A program made the translations under genes and the position numbers. This document shows positions 11,472-22,073 of a DNA stretch of 64,000 bases, piece after piece. Origin of the DNA: Ceratothoa steindachneri. Taxonomy: Eukaryota; Arthropoda; Malacostraca; Isopoda; Cymothoidae. The notes under the pieces were generated by a model. It ran no database searches and was not told the DNA's origin. It was given only the letters and a program-made list of their open reading frames with translations. The stretch lies in NCBI GenBank assembly GCA_963969495.1, contig OZ018328.1, forward strand, positions 1,488,001-1,552,000, given 5' to 3'. Within the stretch, counting starts at the first letter, position 1. Each line of letters opens with the position of its first letter.

Positions 11472-11940
11472 TTCTCTAAGCCTACAGCATGTGCCAGTTG
11501 ATGCAGAAATTGGTAAAAGTTTGACGTGAATATTTCCTGGACAGCGGATGCCACCTGTCCTTTGCACAATGCGACTTCCCCAAGTTCCTCTCCACGTCGG
11601 ATGCTCTGCTCCGACTAGAAAAATACCGTTTGCGAGACCTTCCTTCGTAGCCAGCACAACGGCACGGTTTTTTTCGATGTGGAGAAGGCATATGATACCT
11701 CATGGCTATACGGTATCATGGAGAAACCACGCGATGAGGGAGATGTGAAGCTTCTCAATTTTTGTTCTTCTGAGTTTCATGAGATCGTTGATTCTCCGTA
11801 TGGGTTACATAGATTTGCATAGATGAATAGGCCACAACAGACCTTGCGGTGCGCACGGAAATGTCCTCAATGCCACACCCTTTGCCCTAATCATCAACGG
11901 CATCACCTCGGTGCTATCAGAAGAAGTTCGTTTTCCTATA
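11472..11940 (+). mobile_element. Old decayed family F copy, segment 2 (RT)
   Basis: Starting with the right copy of the target duplication (11472-11486), this segment resumes exactly where segment 1 stopped. It covers the RT region equivalent to about 20180-20640, including the block for FFD-EKAYDT near 11672. It is interrupted at 11940 by a mariner element and continues from 13030. Confidence 0.8.
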
Positions 11941-13029
11941 CCGTGGTTTGCAAAAGTCCTGCTACACTCGGGGATTTTTCAATATCTTTTGAGAGCTTTA
12001 AGTGTCATTAAGATGGGGTTTTTCTTTCATTGTGACCAGATGTGTCGAGATGGAAATGAAAAAAATAAAGATCTTGCTCTCCTGCGCGCGAGCCACAAGT
12101 ATGACATTGCTAAGTGGCTCAAAGTAGGCTGGATGACTGCCCACGGAGTGGCGTAAACGCTCAAGAACGGGGAAGACCCCATCAAACATCGACCTCGTTC
12201 AGGTAGACTTCAAGTTATCAACCATTTGGTTGTGAGAAAGGGCTTTGAAAGTGCTCCGAAACTCAAAATGACAGCCTTTGTGAAGAACAACTCTGTGGCT
12301 ACGGTGTCCTGAGCGGCAAAAGCTTGAGATGCGTTGAAAGGCCTCTGTTCACCGACCGTATGCAAGAACAACGTCGAGAGTGGTGTCCCCACCTTCTCAA
12401 CGACTTTATGTCATCAAATTCGAACTTACATTTTTTGATGAAATGACTTCACGGTAAGTCCAGTCATCAAAAAACAGAATAACCGCGTTGTAAACTTCGG
12501 TCAGGATGTCTCTGAAGTCCTCTACGTGTCAAAGTCCAAGCACCCGAACTCCGTGGTGATTTTTGGCGCTGTGGCTTCGAATGACGACAAGGTGCGGCCG
12601 GTTACAGGCTCACCGCAGCCGATTACAGGGACATCCTGACACCAAAGTTCTGCCCTGGGTCAGAAAGATCACGAAGTAGGCGGACTAGTTCTTTTAGCAT
12701 GACGGTACCCTGTTATCACTGCCAAGACTATGTAAGAGTAGTTGGGATCAAATGAATTTTGGCCGCTGCAGTCGCCCGACCTCAATCCCCACGACTACAT
12801 CGTGTAGGTGCATGTCGAGGGCAACCTCTGCAAGGTCTGCCACAACAATGTTGACGAACTGAAGTCCTCCATCAACCGCAATGGGCCAGATGAGGGAAGA
12901 CTTGGTCTGCAAAGTGTGCGTTCTCACTGGCGAGGGTGACCGTTTTGTTTAATATTACAGTTTAAACATACATTTGTATGTTAAAATATAAAACGTGTCT
13001 AAATGTAGCAGTACTTTTACAATACTTGG
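11941..13029 (+). mobile_element. Mariner-like DNA transposon with 26-bp TIRs
   Basis: The left end (11941-11966) and the reverse complement of the right end (13004-13029) match at 20 of 26 positions. Both begin with CC and share AAAAGT and CTGCTACA blocks. TA dinucleotides flank at 11939-11940 and 13030-13031, as expected for Tc1/mariner insertion. Removing the element rejoins the RT sequence of the old LINE at its YVDD codons. At 1.09 kb it is a little shorter than typical mariners (about 1.3 kb). Confidence 0.85.
12010..12950 (+). pseudogene. Mariner transposase remnant
   Basis: Many stops and frameshifts are present, but mariner landmarks survive. A VVIFGAVASND block lies near 12550, a QHDG-like block near 12700 and WPLQSPDLNPHDY near 12760, where mariner transposases have SPDLNPxDY with the third catalytic Asp. 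A helix-turn-helix-like N-terminus is suggested near 12040-12180. The protein would have cut and joined TIR ends, but it is clearly inactive. Confidence 0.75.
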
Positions 13030-13328
13030 TACGTAGACGACCTTTCGATATCTTTAGGTGGCCCAATTGCTAATTCCGGTGGGTCGACTACAGCTAGCAG
13101 TGAACCGCATCTCGTACTATGCCGAAACTCACAGACAACAGTTTTCCTTCGCAAAAACTAAGGTGGTGCACTTCTTCCGCCATTTACAGCAACACCCTAA
13201 GCTAGACTTGTTCCTAAACGGAATTCGCCTGGAATTGGTCGATTCGCACCGGTTCCTTGGTCTTGTTGTTTTCGACTGACGGCTCACATGAAAGCTCATA
13301 TCCACAAGCTTAGGGTCTCTTGTACCCA
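13030..13328 (+). mobile_element. Old decayed family F copy, segment 3 (RT after YVDD)
   Basis: The segment resumes with the YVDDLSIS codons (13030-13055) and aligns to units A to C as far as the LRVSCTR block near 13325. Homology then ends abruptly. No 3' UTR or stem-loops follow, so the old copy is 3'-truncated or was disrupted here. Confidence 0.8.
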
Positions 13329-13380
13329 GTGGCGGTGGTGAGTTGGATGGCGCCCCGCCCCCTTCACAGCGAACCATCTA

Positions 13381-13446
13381 TCAATACACAGACGCGCACA
13401 CACACATCGGCACGTGCGCACACACATATACGCGCGTGCACACAAC
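13381..13446. repeat. Impure CA/CG microsatellite
   Basis: This is a 66-bp alternating purine/pyrimidine tract of ACACAC, GCGC and TATA steps. It lies between the truncated old LINE and a minus-strand L2-like fragment. Confidence 0.7.
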
Positions 13447-13659
13447 TGTTAAGATTCAGATTAATTTATTTGTCATATGCAAGTCAACACACGGACAACA
13501 ACGGAATAAATGATTTGGACAAGAAGAACCAAACAACTCACCATTCACAACATTAAATAACAATGAATATAAATGTAAACAGAAGTATTAAAATGTAGAA
13601 GAAACATAAACCATAAAATAACAAATATACATGTGCAGGATCCATTGTAATAATGACTG
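13447..13659. other. AT-rich spacer
   Basis: No ORF or repeat is recognised. On the minus strand it lies just downstream of the L2-like reverse transcriptase C-terminus and may be its 3' UTR. Confidence 0.4.
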
Positions 13660-14470
13660 TAAAATGTGTGTGCCTGAATTTTTTTGTGTCAAACATGAGG
13701 TAGTACAATTTCTCAAACAGCTTATATTGAGTTAATGAGCCTTATAGCCTGATGGCAAAAGTTTTTTTCAGGCTTTTGGTGCGCGCATTAGGCTTCTATA
13801 CCGCCTGCCAGATGGTAGCAGGCAGATAAGTATGTGTACTTGATCGCTGTGATCTTTAATGATGCTGTTTGTCTTCCTCAGACACCAGGTGCGTTAAATG
13901 TCATGGATGGAGGGGAGACTGCTTTTATTGATGTGCTTTATTGTATGTACCACCCTATATTTTTTTTTCTCCAGTTGTGACTGGAACAATTCCCATACTA
14001 CACTGTGATGCAGCCTGTCAGCAGGCTATCGATGGTACACCTGTTAAGCTGTGAGTATGCTTTTGCTCATACTCAATCTCCTCAGAAAATATAACCGCTG
14101 GCGAGCTCTCCTAACCACTGTGTCTATGTGTCTAAGACATATATTCCGTGATGTGGACGCCGAGGAACTTGAAACTGTTGACTGTTTCTACCTCAGCGTT
14201 GTCGATCGGGATGGGAAGATGTCCATCTCTCTGCTGTCTATTAAACTTCCCTATCAAGTCATTAGTTTTGTTGACGTTCAGGGAGAGGTCATTGTCTTGG
14301 CACCAGTTGGCGAGTGTTTCCATCTCGTCTCTATAGGTGCCATCATCGTTATTTGTGATGAGACCCATGATGGTTGTGCCGTCATCAAACTTAAAGATAG
14401 AGTTACAACTGTGCTTGGCGGTACAACTACAGTCGTGAGTGAACACACAGATGTGTTTACAAATCCACGT
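13660..14470 (-). pseudogene. L2/CR1-type LINE reverse transcriptase C-terminal remnant
   Basis: Reading the minus strand from about 14470, the RT palm region is seen with the metal-binding box decayed to KFDDGTTI where the family has FADDT. Next come WCQDNDLSLNVNKT, SFKFLGVHI and, after frameshifts, a C-terminal block ending LLPSGRRYRS near 13810. This order and the LLPSGRRYR terminus are characteristic of L2/CR1/Rex-type elements (from memory). The catalytic Asp pair is displaced and there are stops, so it is dead. The upstream part is missing. Confidence 0.75.
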
Positions 14471-14985
14471 TTGTGACTTCCCACAAAATACCTTTATTAA
14501 AGATGTATACCAAAAGTATATAAAGTCATAAATTTTAAAAAATACGCTTGAATATGAAAACAATAATAAGAATTAGAATAAATAAAACATAAAATAAAAC
14601 GCAAAAACTATTAGGTACAACACAAATAGAATAAAAAGTTCTTTCTACAACTCACAAATCCTTCAACACATAATAATAATAATAATAACTCTGATATATA
14701 TAGTAGATTTTACGAAACCCAAGAACGCTTTACAAATACAAACAAAACACCAACAGACACTGTAACATAAATAAACACTGGTGAAATAGTGTCTGTCAGG
14801 CATAGGCGTTGTTGAAGAGGGGAGTTTTGAGTTGGGTTTTTTGTTAAAGTCCAGAGATGGGAAATTACGAAGCGTTTCATTCAAATAGAATATTACACTT
14901 GAAAATAATCAATCTGCTAAATGCATCATTTTAGCAAACACAGCAATTCACAATTTGAATGAAAACACAGCGTGAACTGTCCAGT
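14471..14985. other. AT-rich stretch with a short AAT microsatellite
   Basis: There is no coding signal. A run of about six (TAA) units is near 14668-14686. The rest is AT-rich sequence without repeats that I can place. Confidence 0.5.
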
Positions 14986-14987
14986 GG

Positions 14988-15560
14988 CTATCTAAAGCCT
15001 GGACTTTTTATTTTCCTTGATGCAAAGTCATCAGTTACATCAACGTATGAAAGCTGCTCAGCAATGGCATGGTTAATATGATAAGCGCGAGAACAGTAAG
15101 GCGTTCTTGTGATAGGTTGAGTCATATAAGATTTAATGTGCTTCAGCTTTGAGAAGCTCCTCTCTGTCGCAGCTACAGTTATGGGTAGTGTAAGTGCAAT
15201 TCGGAGAGCAGTCCACAAATTTGTGTATATTTCTGAGAGCTCCGTTTAAGGAATAAAAATCCTCATCTCAAGCAGAGGGCTAATGTTTGTTACAAGATCA
15301 GACAGGTTCTTTAGCTCCTGCACAGGCTTTATGCCGTCCAATTCAGAGTATCACTTAAAGTGCAATGCATCACTAAGAGCCTCGCACTGTTCTCATCTGA
15401 CAGACTTCGGAAATTTGATAAAATCCCAAACTTCTCTGCTATATTTCTCAATGTTGCAGCATCACTAACAACATTGATGAATTCCACCTCCAGCTTCAGA
15501 GCGTCACTGAAAAGCTCATCAAAAGATTCATAGGAAAGTGCCGCATATGGACCCTAGTCT
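14988..15560 (-). pseudogene. hAT transposase remnant, C-terminal dimerisation region
   Basis: An open minus-strand frame (15218 to 14988) encodes WTALRIALTLPITVAATERSF, then SKLKHIK, the hallmark of the hATC dimerisation domain (motif LTxPVTVAxxERSFSKLK). Upstream on the minus strand, to about 15560, out-of-frame pieces such as FLYESFDELFSDALKLEVEF match the region preceding it in hAT proteins. Stops and frameshifts show that it is inactive. No terminal repeats were identified. Confidence 0.8.
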
Positions 15561-15654
15561 TTTCTGTTGTTGTATAGCGAGTCCGAATGCAATGTCAATT
15601 AGGCCCAGCAAGGAACCTCACAAATAAGCACCCTGTTAGACCAGTGAAATACTG

Positions 15655-15664
15655 AACGCGGTCA
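15655..15664. repeat. Left target-site duplication of the composite LINE
   Basis: AACGCGGTCA occurs here and at 34335-34344, directly before the family 5' end and directly after the A-rich tail of the third unit. Confidence 0.8.
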
Positions 15665-16193
15665 CCCCGTAAGGGGCGCGGCGATTTGTCATCCTGGCCG
15701 CCGTGCTGACGGGATCCAGCGCTCCGTCCGGCCCCAGCTTAGCCTCTCTTCCTTCCTTCAGATAGCCCGATTTCTTCACTACCTCGTCGCTTTTCATACA
15801 ACCTCTCCCACAACTTTCTCTGGTCAGCCTCTAAATTCATAGGGTAGATGCTGACCTTATTCTCAAGCCAACCACCCCGGATCGGGGCTGAGGGGGAAGG
15901 GGACATTGTTCCCTAACCCCTGAGCTCCGGTTCAGGATGGGGGTTTTTTAACAACCTGCTTCATCCCCACCCATACCTTTCTCACATCCCCTTTTCTCTC
16001 CTCTTCACATTCTATCAATTTTACGCCGTGTCCAAGGTGGAGCCGCCATGCCGATGGACTGCCAGGCCACCAGGCGGGAGGGGTGGTCTTAAATGGCGGC
16101 GCCTGGCTCTGCCGGGCTTGTAAGCACCTCTCGCAGTGCGGGCTACTGCGAGAGGTGTGCGCGATTGCATCCCGTGTTTAAAAAAGGGTCACC

Positions 16194-18648
16194 ATGCCCA
16201 ATGATAAAAAAACAAAACAAACCCAACCCTCAACTTTCCCTGTTCCATCGACGGAGCCGCCCTCGGGCAACTCCAGCAAAAAAATGGAGGTCCCCCCCCC
16301 CCTGTGCTTGCACAGGGGACCCTCCATATTTCTCTAACCAGAGAGGAGGCTTACTCCTCTCCTTCGCCTACGGGTGCAGGGGACTCCCCCTCACCCCCTT
16401 CTCTGGAGGTGCTTTCGGGCACCTCCCTTTTCCCAGCGGTAGTCCCCTCTTTTCTTTCCAAGGGGACTGCCAAGAAAGCCAGCAGGCAGCCCTTAGCCAG
16501 CCGCTCCACATCGAAGCGGCTCGGTAGGGCAAACCCCCTTAGGGGGGAGAGGAAGGCCAGGCCCCTTCAGCCACTTCCCTCAAAAGACCTGCAGGCAAGA
16601 ATATTAAACCTTGCCGGGGTTAAGGCTTGTGCCTCCCCACAAATGACTCTTGACGCTGCCAAGGGGACCTGCGATGTCCTGGGAGGGGATGGCCAACTGG
16701 AGGCCCCTCCTGTGTTAGACATGGTCCTTGAGGAGACCCAGCCTCAGACGGTAGGGCCTTCCATGGGGGAGAATCCGGGCTCGGCGGCAAGCACCGAACC
16801 CGAGTCCGCCCCTATGCAAGGTCCTCCTCAAACGTTTGAGGGCTCCGAGGCAATACAAAGAGGGGAGGGAACTCCTCCGACAGGTGCCCCCACGACAACC
16901 AGGAACTTCTGCATTTCGGAGATGGACCTGGCTGAGGCCAGCCCATCTGGCATGGGGGTTTCTGCCGGTGGAGGTGAGAAGCGGGTTCATTCCCCGCCCT
17001 CCTCTCCAAAAAAGAAAAAGACTAAAAGGACTAAAAAGACGAAAAAGACTCGGGGCTCCTCTCCATCCGCGGACGCTGCCGGGACGGATGGGTCTGCTGC
17101 CACTTTGGTAGGCGACCAAGCCAAGATCGGCACATCTGGCCCCTCTACCCCCCTCCCATGTGCGGAGCCCCTGACGAAGACTAAGAACAAGAGTGCACAG
17201 GGGGGAGCCTCGATGACATCGGGGCCACTCATTCAGGGGTTACCTGGCGTTTTCGAGCCCGCTGGCTTCAAACGCTTCCTCGTTATTCGCTCCACTGATT
17301 GCACCATGTTGTCCAAGGGCAACATGATCCATCAGAGGAGAGGATTAGCTAGTGCAATTGGTAGAGAGCCGAAGGTGACCCGTTTCTCGGACGGCAGCCT
17401 TCTGGCGAATGCGGCGAATCCCGCCGAGGCGGCCAAGATAAGTGCTCTTCGGACACTTCATGGCACCCCGGTGAGTGTGACGCCGCACTCTACCATGAAC
17501 TTTGTGAAAGGAGTAGTTTATGCGAGGGAACTCGTTGACTACTCCATTGAGGACATCACCCTAGTGCTGGCCGACCATGGGGCGGTCAAGGTCGAACGTG
17601 TGATGAGAAAACAGGGAGGGGCTTCGAGACCCACCCCTACACTCTTCGTCACGTTCGACAGTGACAAGCTCCCTGAGTCGGTGCGTGCCGGTTGGTACCA
17701 CTACCGCGTGAAGGCATTCGTGCCACTGCCGTAGCGGTGCTATTACTGTCACCGCTTCGGCCATACAAATCGCTCATGTAGACGTGCAAAGTCGGGGTCA
17801 CCCGAAGTCTGTGTAAATTGCTCCAAGGTTGCACACGATAAGTCCAAATCGTGTGTGGCCAAGTGTGTCATTTGCGGAGAGCCGCACCCTGCTTCTTCGA
17901 AGCAATGTGGTGCATATCTCCTGGAGAAAGAAATCCTGGCCGTTCAGGCCCAGGATAGACTCTCATTCCGCGAGGCTAAGGACTTGGTCCTGGCGCGCCC
18001 AGCTCTGCCTGAGACGTCATATGCCTCAGTAGTTCGAAAGGCACCCTCTGCTCCTGGCCCATCCAGGCCAACGAGCACGGTTGTTTCCGCGCCCATTCGA
18101 AGCCCTTCTGCGGGCTCTACCCAACCCGGGCGCTCCCCTGGTAAAGCTGGCGGCAAAAAGGGTTCATCCCAGCCTCGGCTAAAACCAGGGCTCCTCCCTC
18201 TTCCCCCAGCGTGACCGTTTCCCGCAAGGCGAAACGGCCACGCGCCTCCACCGAGTCGTTAGACTCACAGGAGGCAACACCCCTAAAGATGGTCGCTAGG
18301 CCATCCTCAGGGGTTCCTAAAGCTGTCCCCCGAAAGGAGGACAGCAACAAAGGAGCTTCGGCTCCTTCGCCCACGCCCCGAGGTGAAGCGAGTGGCTCGG
18401 AGACGGTGGTTCCTCGAAAAGAGCCCCCCCCGCCTCCGAAGCCGCAGCGCTCGCCTAAGGTTTCGAGGCGGAGGGAGGAAAAGACTCGCATGGCGAGCCC
18501 AACCTCCCCCAATAAGTCCTCGAAGGCGACAGCAACGCCAGCGCTTTGTCCGGCCAACAGTGCCCGGGGTTCTGCCCCCGGGAAGCGTACGGCCATTCCC
18601 GTGAGGGTCTTCAATTCGATGAGGGCCCCCGCGTCTCCTCCGAGCTAG
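16194..18648 (+). pseudogene. Family F ORF1, unit A
   Basis: It starts at the family ATG in an ACCATG context and ends at the TAG at 18646-18648. The order is as in the family: basic Pro/Ser-rich N-terminus with a KKKKTKRTKKTKKT stretch near 17010, conserved core near 17240-17730, three CCHC knuckles at about 17740-17910, and a Pro/Ser-rich tail. Breaks are a length change in the C-run near 16295 (frameshift), a TAG at 17732-17734 just before the first knuckle, and a frameshift near 18165. The second and third knuckles are intact. The last residue block is SMRAPASPPS, a unit-specific Arg-to-Met change. Confidence 0.88.
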
Positions 18649-21555
18649 GCCTGGTGGGCATATTCCTTCAATGGAATTGCCGTGGACTCCGGGCCAACTG
18701 GGAGGAGCTGCGGAAGCTCGCCTCGTCCCGTTCCCCGTTAGCTATTTTTTTGCAGGAGACCATGCTAGGCGCGTGCCCCCTGCCTGCCCTCCCGGGGTAT
18801 AAGGGTCTTGCGATCCCATCACCGCGGGATGGCCGGGCTGGGGGATGCGCGGTTTACACCCGGCATGATGTCTCCGTTCTTCCTTTCTCTTTAGATACCT
18901 CCTTTCAGGCAGTGGCTGTGCAGCTGCACCTGGATAGGAGGTATACTATCATTTCTGCGTACATTCCACCGTCAGCTGACTTCGACGCGGGGGACTTCCG
19001 CCGCGTCGTGGCACGGTGGCCGAGGCCCTATCTCTTGCTTGGAGATCTGAACGGCAGGCATCCTCTCTGGGGAGATTACTCCATAAATCCCAGGGGACAA
19101 GTCCTTGCCGATCTGATCGAAGAGCTTGAGATGGGTGTCCTAAACGTGGATGAGTTTACGCATCACTGTCCGAGAACCGCTTCATTTTCTTGCCTTGACC
19201 TATCTTTGTGCTCTTCGGATGCACAGCCTGATTTTGATTGGGGGGTGGTCGATGACCTCCATGGTAGTGATCACTTTCCCATTCAAATATCATTTTCAGG
19301 GCAACTGCCGCCTGAGAGACCACCTCGGTGGTGTTTGGCGCGGGCGCGGTGGCCTGCATATCAGGAAACGACTGAATTCTCTATCTCATTCGAGGAGTTT
19401 AGGTCGGTAGATGAGGCCGTTGAGTTCTTCTCGGCAACCTCATCGCCGTGGGCCTGACTACTATTCCTAGGACGTCTGGCCGTTTTGCACGCCGACCACT
19501 CCCATGGTGGTCGGCCGAGTGTGAGACGGCCCTCAAACAGAAGCGTTATGCCTACATGCGCTATAAGCGCCGCCCGAACGATTTCACTGTCGCTGAATTT
19601 CGTCGGGCTAGGGCTAGGTTCCGGTATATTTCAAAGCACGCCCGCCGCTCTTCTTGGCAGGCATACGTGTCTTCACTTAACGGGAAGACCCCTTTAGCTG
19701 AGGTGGGGAAGCGAGTCAAAAGGATTCGGGGCAAGTTTTCGCAGGACCCCCCTCCCGTTCTCCAGGAGAATGGGACCGCAATCTCGGACCCCGCGTCCGT
19801 GGCGGAATCCTTAGCGACCGTTTTTTCCGCATTCTCTAGCCGTGATGCTGCTCCGCCAGCATTCAATGCACGTCGTGATGTCGCGGAAGGCCGCCGGCTG
19901 GACTTTACCTCCAGAGGCGGAGAACCCTTCAACGACAAGTTTACTGTGAGTGAGTTGCGTTCCACTCGCGCTTCGTGCGCGGACGCCGCCCATGGTCCGG
20001 ACGATGTCCCGTACGCCATGCTTCGACACCTGGGTGAGCGAGGCATGGCCTTTCTGTTAGATTTGTTCAACAGGATCTGGGTGGAAGGTCTTCTCCCAGA
20101 CTCCTGGCGAATCGCTACTGTGCTCGTCTTTCGCAAGCCGGGGAGACATCACTCTACTCCGACCGGTTTCCGCCCAATCTCTCTAACCTCTTGCGTGTGC
20201 AAGTTGATGGAGAAATTGGTACATGTTAGATTAGCCTATTTCCTGGACAGCGGAGGCCATCTGTCTTCTGCACAGTGCGGCTTCCGTAAGTTCCACTCCA
20301 CGTCGGATGCTCTGCTCCGACTGGAAAGTGCTGTCTGCGAGGCTTTCCTTCGTAGACAGCACTACGCCACGGTGTTTTTTGATCTGGAGAAGGCCTATGA
20401 TACCGCATGGCGATACGGTATCATGGAGACTCTCCACACGATGGGGGCGAGGGGACGCCTCCCAATGTTTATATCTGAATTTTTGCGAGATCGTCGATTC
20501 CGCGTACGGGTGGGGGGAGCCCTCTCCGGCCCAAAGGAGCAGGAAGAGGGTGTCCCGCAGGGAAGTGTCCTCAGTGTCACACTCTTTGCCCTGAGCATCA
20601 ACGGCATCACCTCGGTGCTGCCGGAAGATGTTCTCGCTACGCTCTACGTGGACGACCTTTCGATCTCTTTTGGCGCGGCCCAGATGCCAACTCTGGAGCG
20701 TCGACTCCAACAGGCATTGAACCGCGTCTCTCGCTATGCCGAAGCGCACAGGTTTCGCTTTTCTTTGGCCAAGACTAAGGTGGTGCACTTCTGCCGCCAT
20801 CCACGGCTTTACCCCGACCCAGATTTGTTTCTTAATGGGGTGCGCCTGGATGTGGTTGAGTCGCACCGTTTCCTTGGTCTTGTATTCGACCGACGCCTCA
20901 CCTGGGAGGCTCATATTCGCAGCCTTAGGGTCTGTTGTACCCGCGCCATGGACATTCTCCGTTCCGTGACGTTCAGCGCTTGGGGCGCTGATAGGGCTAC
21001 CGCCTTACTTTTTAATCGATCCTTTGTTCGCTCGAAGCTCGACTACGGATGCGAGTTTTATGCATCCGCAGCCGAGCGTTTATTGCGGAAGGTGGATTCG
21101 ATCCACCACACCGGCCTTCGCCTTGCGACCGGTGCCTTCCGCACTTCCCCCATTGACAGCTTGTTGGTCGATTCCACTCGCTCCGCGCCGCGTGCAGTGC
21201 ATCACTCGCCTGTACGCGCGAGCCCGGCGCCTCCCTCAGTCGCCCACAGCTCTCACTGCTTCCGCAGCTGATCTCGATGGTGCCTATGCCGCCGAGAGAC
21301 GCCAGTCATATCCTAAGCCCTTTTGGTTTAGCGCCAGGAAACTCCTTTGAGAGGTAGATATAGCTCTCGGGCCGGTGACGCCCCTGGTTCTGCCCAGGAC
21401 GCCACCCTGGAGGGTACCACATTTGGCTATTTGTCGCCACGCCTCTGCTCCCAAAGCTTGTACTGCGCCGGGAGTATTGCGTTCGACCTTTTTGGAGCAC
21501 ACATCGTGTCACGCTGGTACCGTGCCAGTGTATACGGATGGCTCCAAGTCCCAAG
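18516..21555 (+). pseudogene. Family F ORF2, unit A, truncated in RNase H
   Basis: The frame opens after TAA 18513-18515 and overlaps ORF1 by 133 nt in the -1 frame. The endonuclease (QWNCRGL near 18670, LQETML near 18752, LLLGDLNGR near 19033, SDHFPI near 19268) is open to about 19430, where one base is lost. RT continues from 19448, with FDLEKAYDTAW near 20380, GVPQGS near 20550 and YVDDLSISF near 20646. An 11-base deletion near 21172 shifts the frame, a TGA follows at 21348-21350, and the sequence ends at TDGSKSQ, so most of RNase H is absent. The longest open piece, 19448-21271, has 607 codons. Confidence 0.9.
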
Positions 21556-22073
21556 CCCCCGTAAGGGGCGCGGCGATTTGCCATCTTGGCCGCCGTGCTG
21601 ACGGGACTCAGCACCCCGTCCGGCCCCAGCTTAGCCTCTCTTCCTTCCTTCAAAACACTTGTTTCCTCTCTTTTCACACAACCTCTCCCACAACTTTCTC
21701 TGGTCAGCCTCTAATTTCACAGGGTAGATGCTGACCTTCCTTTCAGCCAACCGTCCCGCATCGGGGCTGAGGGGGTGGGGGAAAATGTTCCCTAACCCCT
21801 GAGCTCCGGTCTGGGGTGGCTGGTTTTTAACTACCTGCTTCATCCCCACCCATACCTTCCTCACATCCCTTTTCCTCTCCTCTTCACAATCTATTAATTT
21901 TTACGCCGTGTCTAAGGTGGAGCCGCCATGCCGATGGACTGCCAGGCCACCAGGCGGGAGGGGTGGTCTTAAATGGCGGCGCCTGGCTCTGCCGGGCTTG
22001 TAAGCACCTCTCGCAGTGCGGGCTACTGCGAGAGGTGTGCGCGATTGCATCCCGTGTTTAAAAAAGGGTCACC

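Larger units (their letters stand above)
15665..21555 (+). mobile_element. Composite unit A (3'-truncated in RNase H)
   Basis: It contains the 5' UTR, ORF1 and ORF2 through the first RNase H motif. Its 5' UTR differs from those of B and C, its ORF1 N-terminal half matches B, its ORF1 C-terminus to RT matches C, and its last roughly 400 bases match B, including a shared 11-base deletion near 21172. The mosaic pattern suggests exchange between units. Confidence 0.85.

Noticed and set aside
13328..13380. Another transposon end (GTGGCGG) next to the old LINE
   Set aside because: The short match to the Tc1 end CAGTGGCGG is only 8 to 9 bases, with no inverted partner found.
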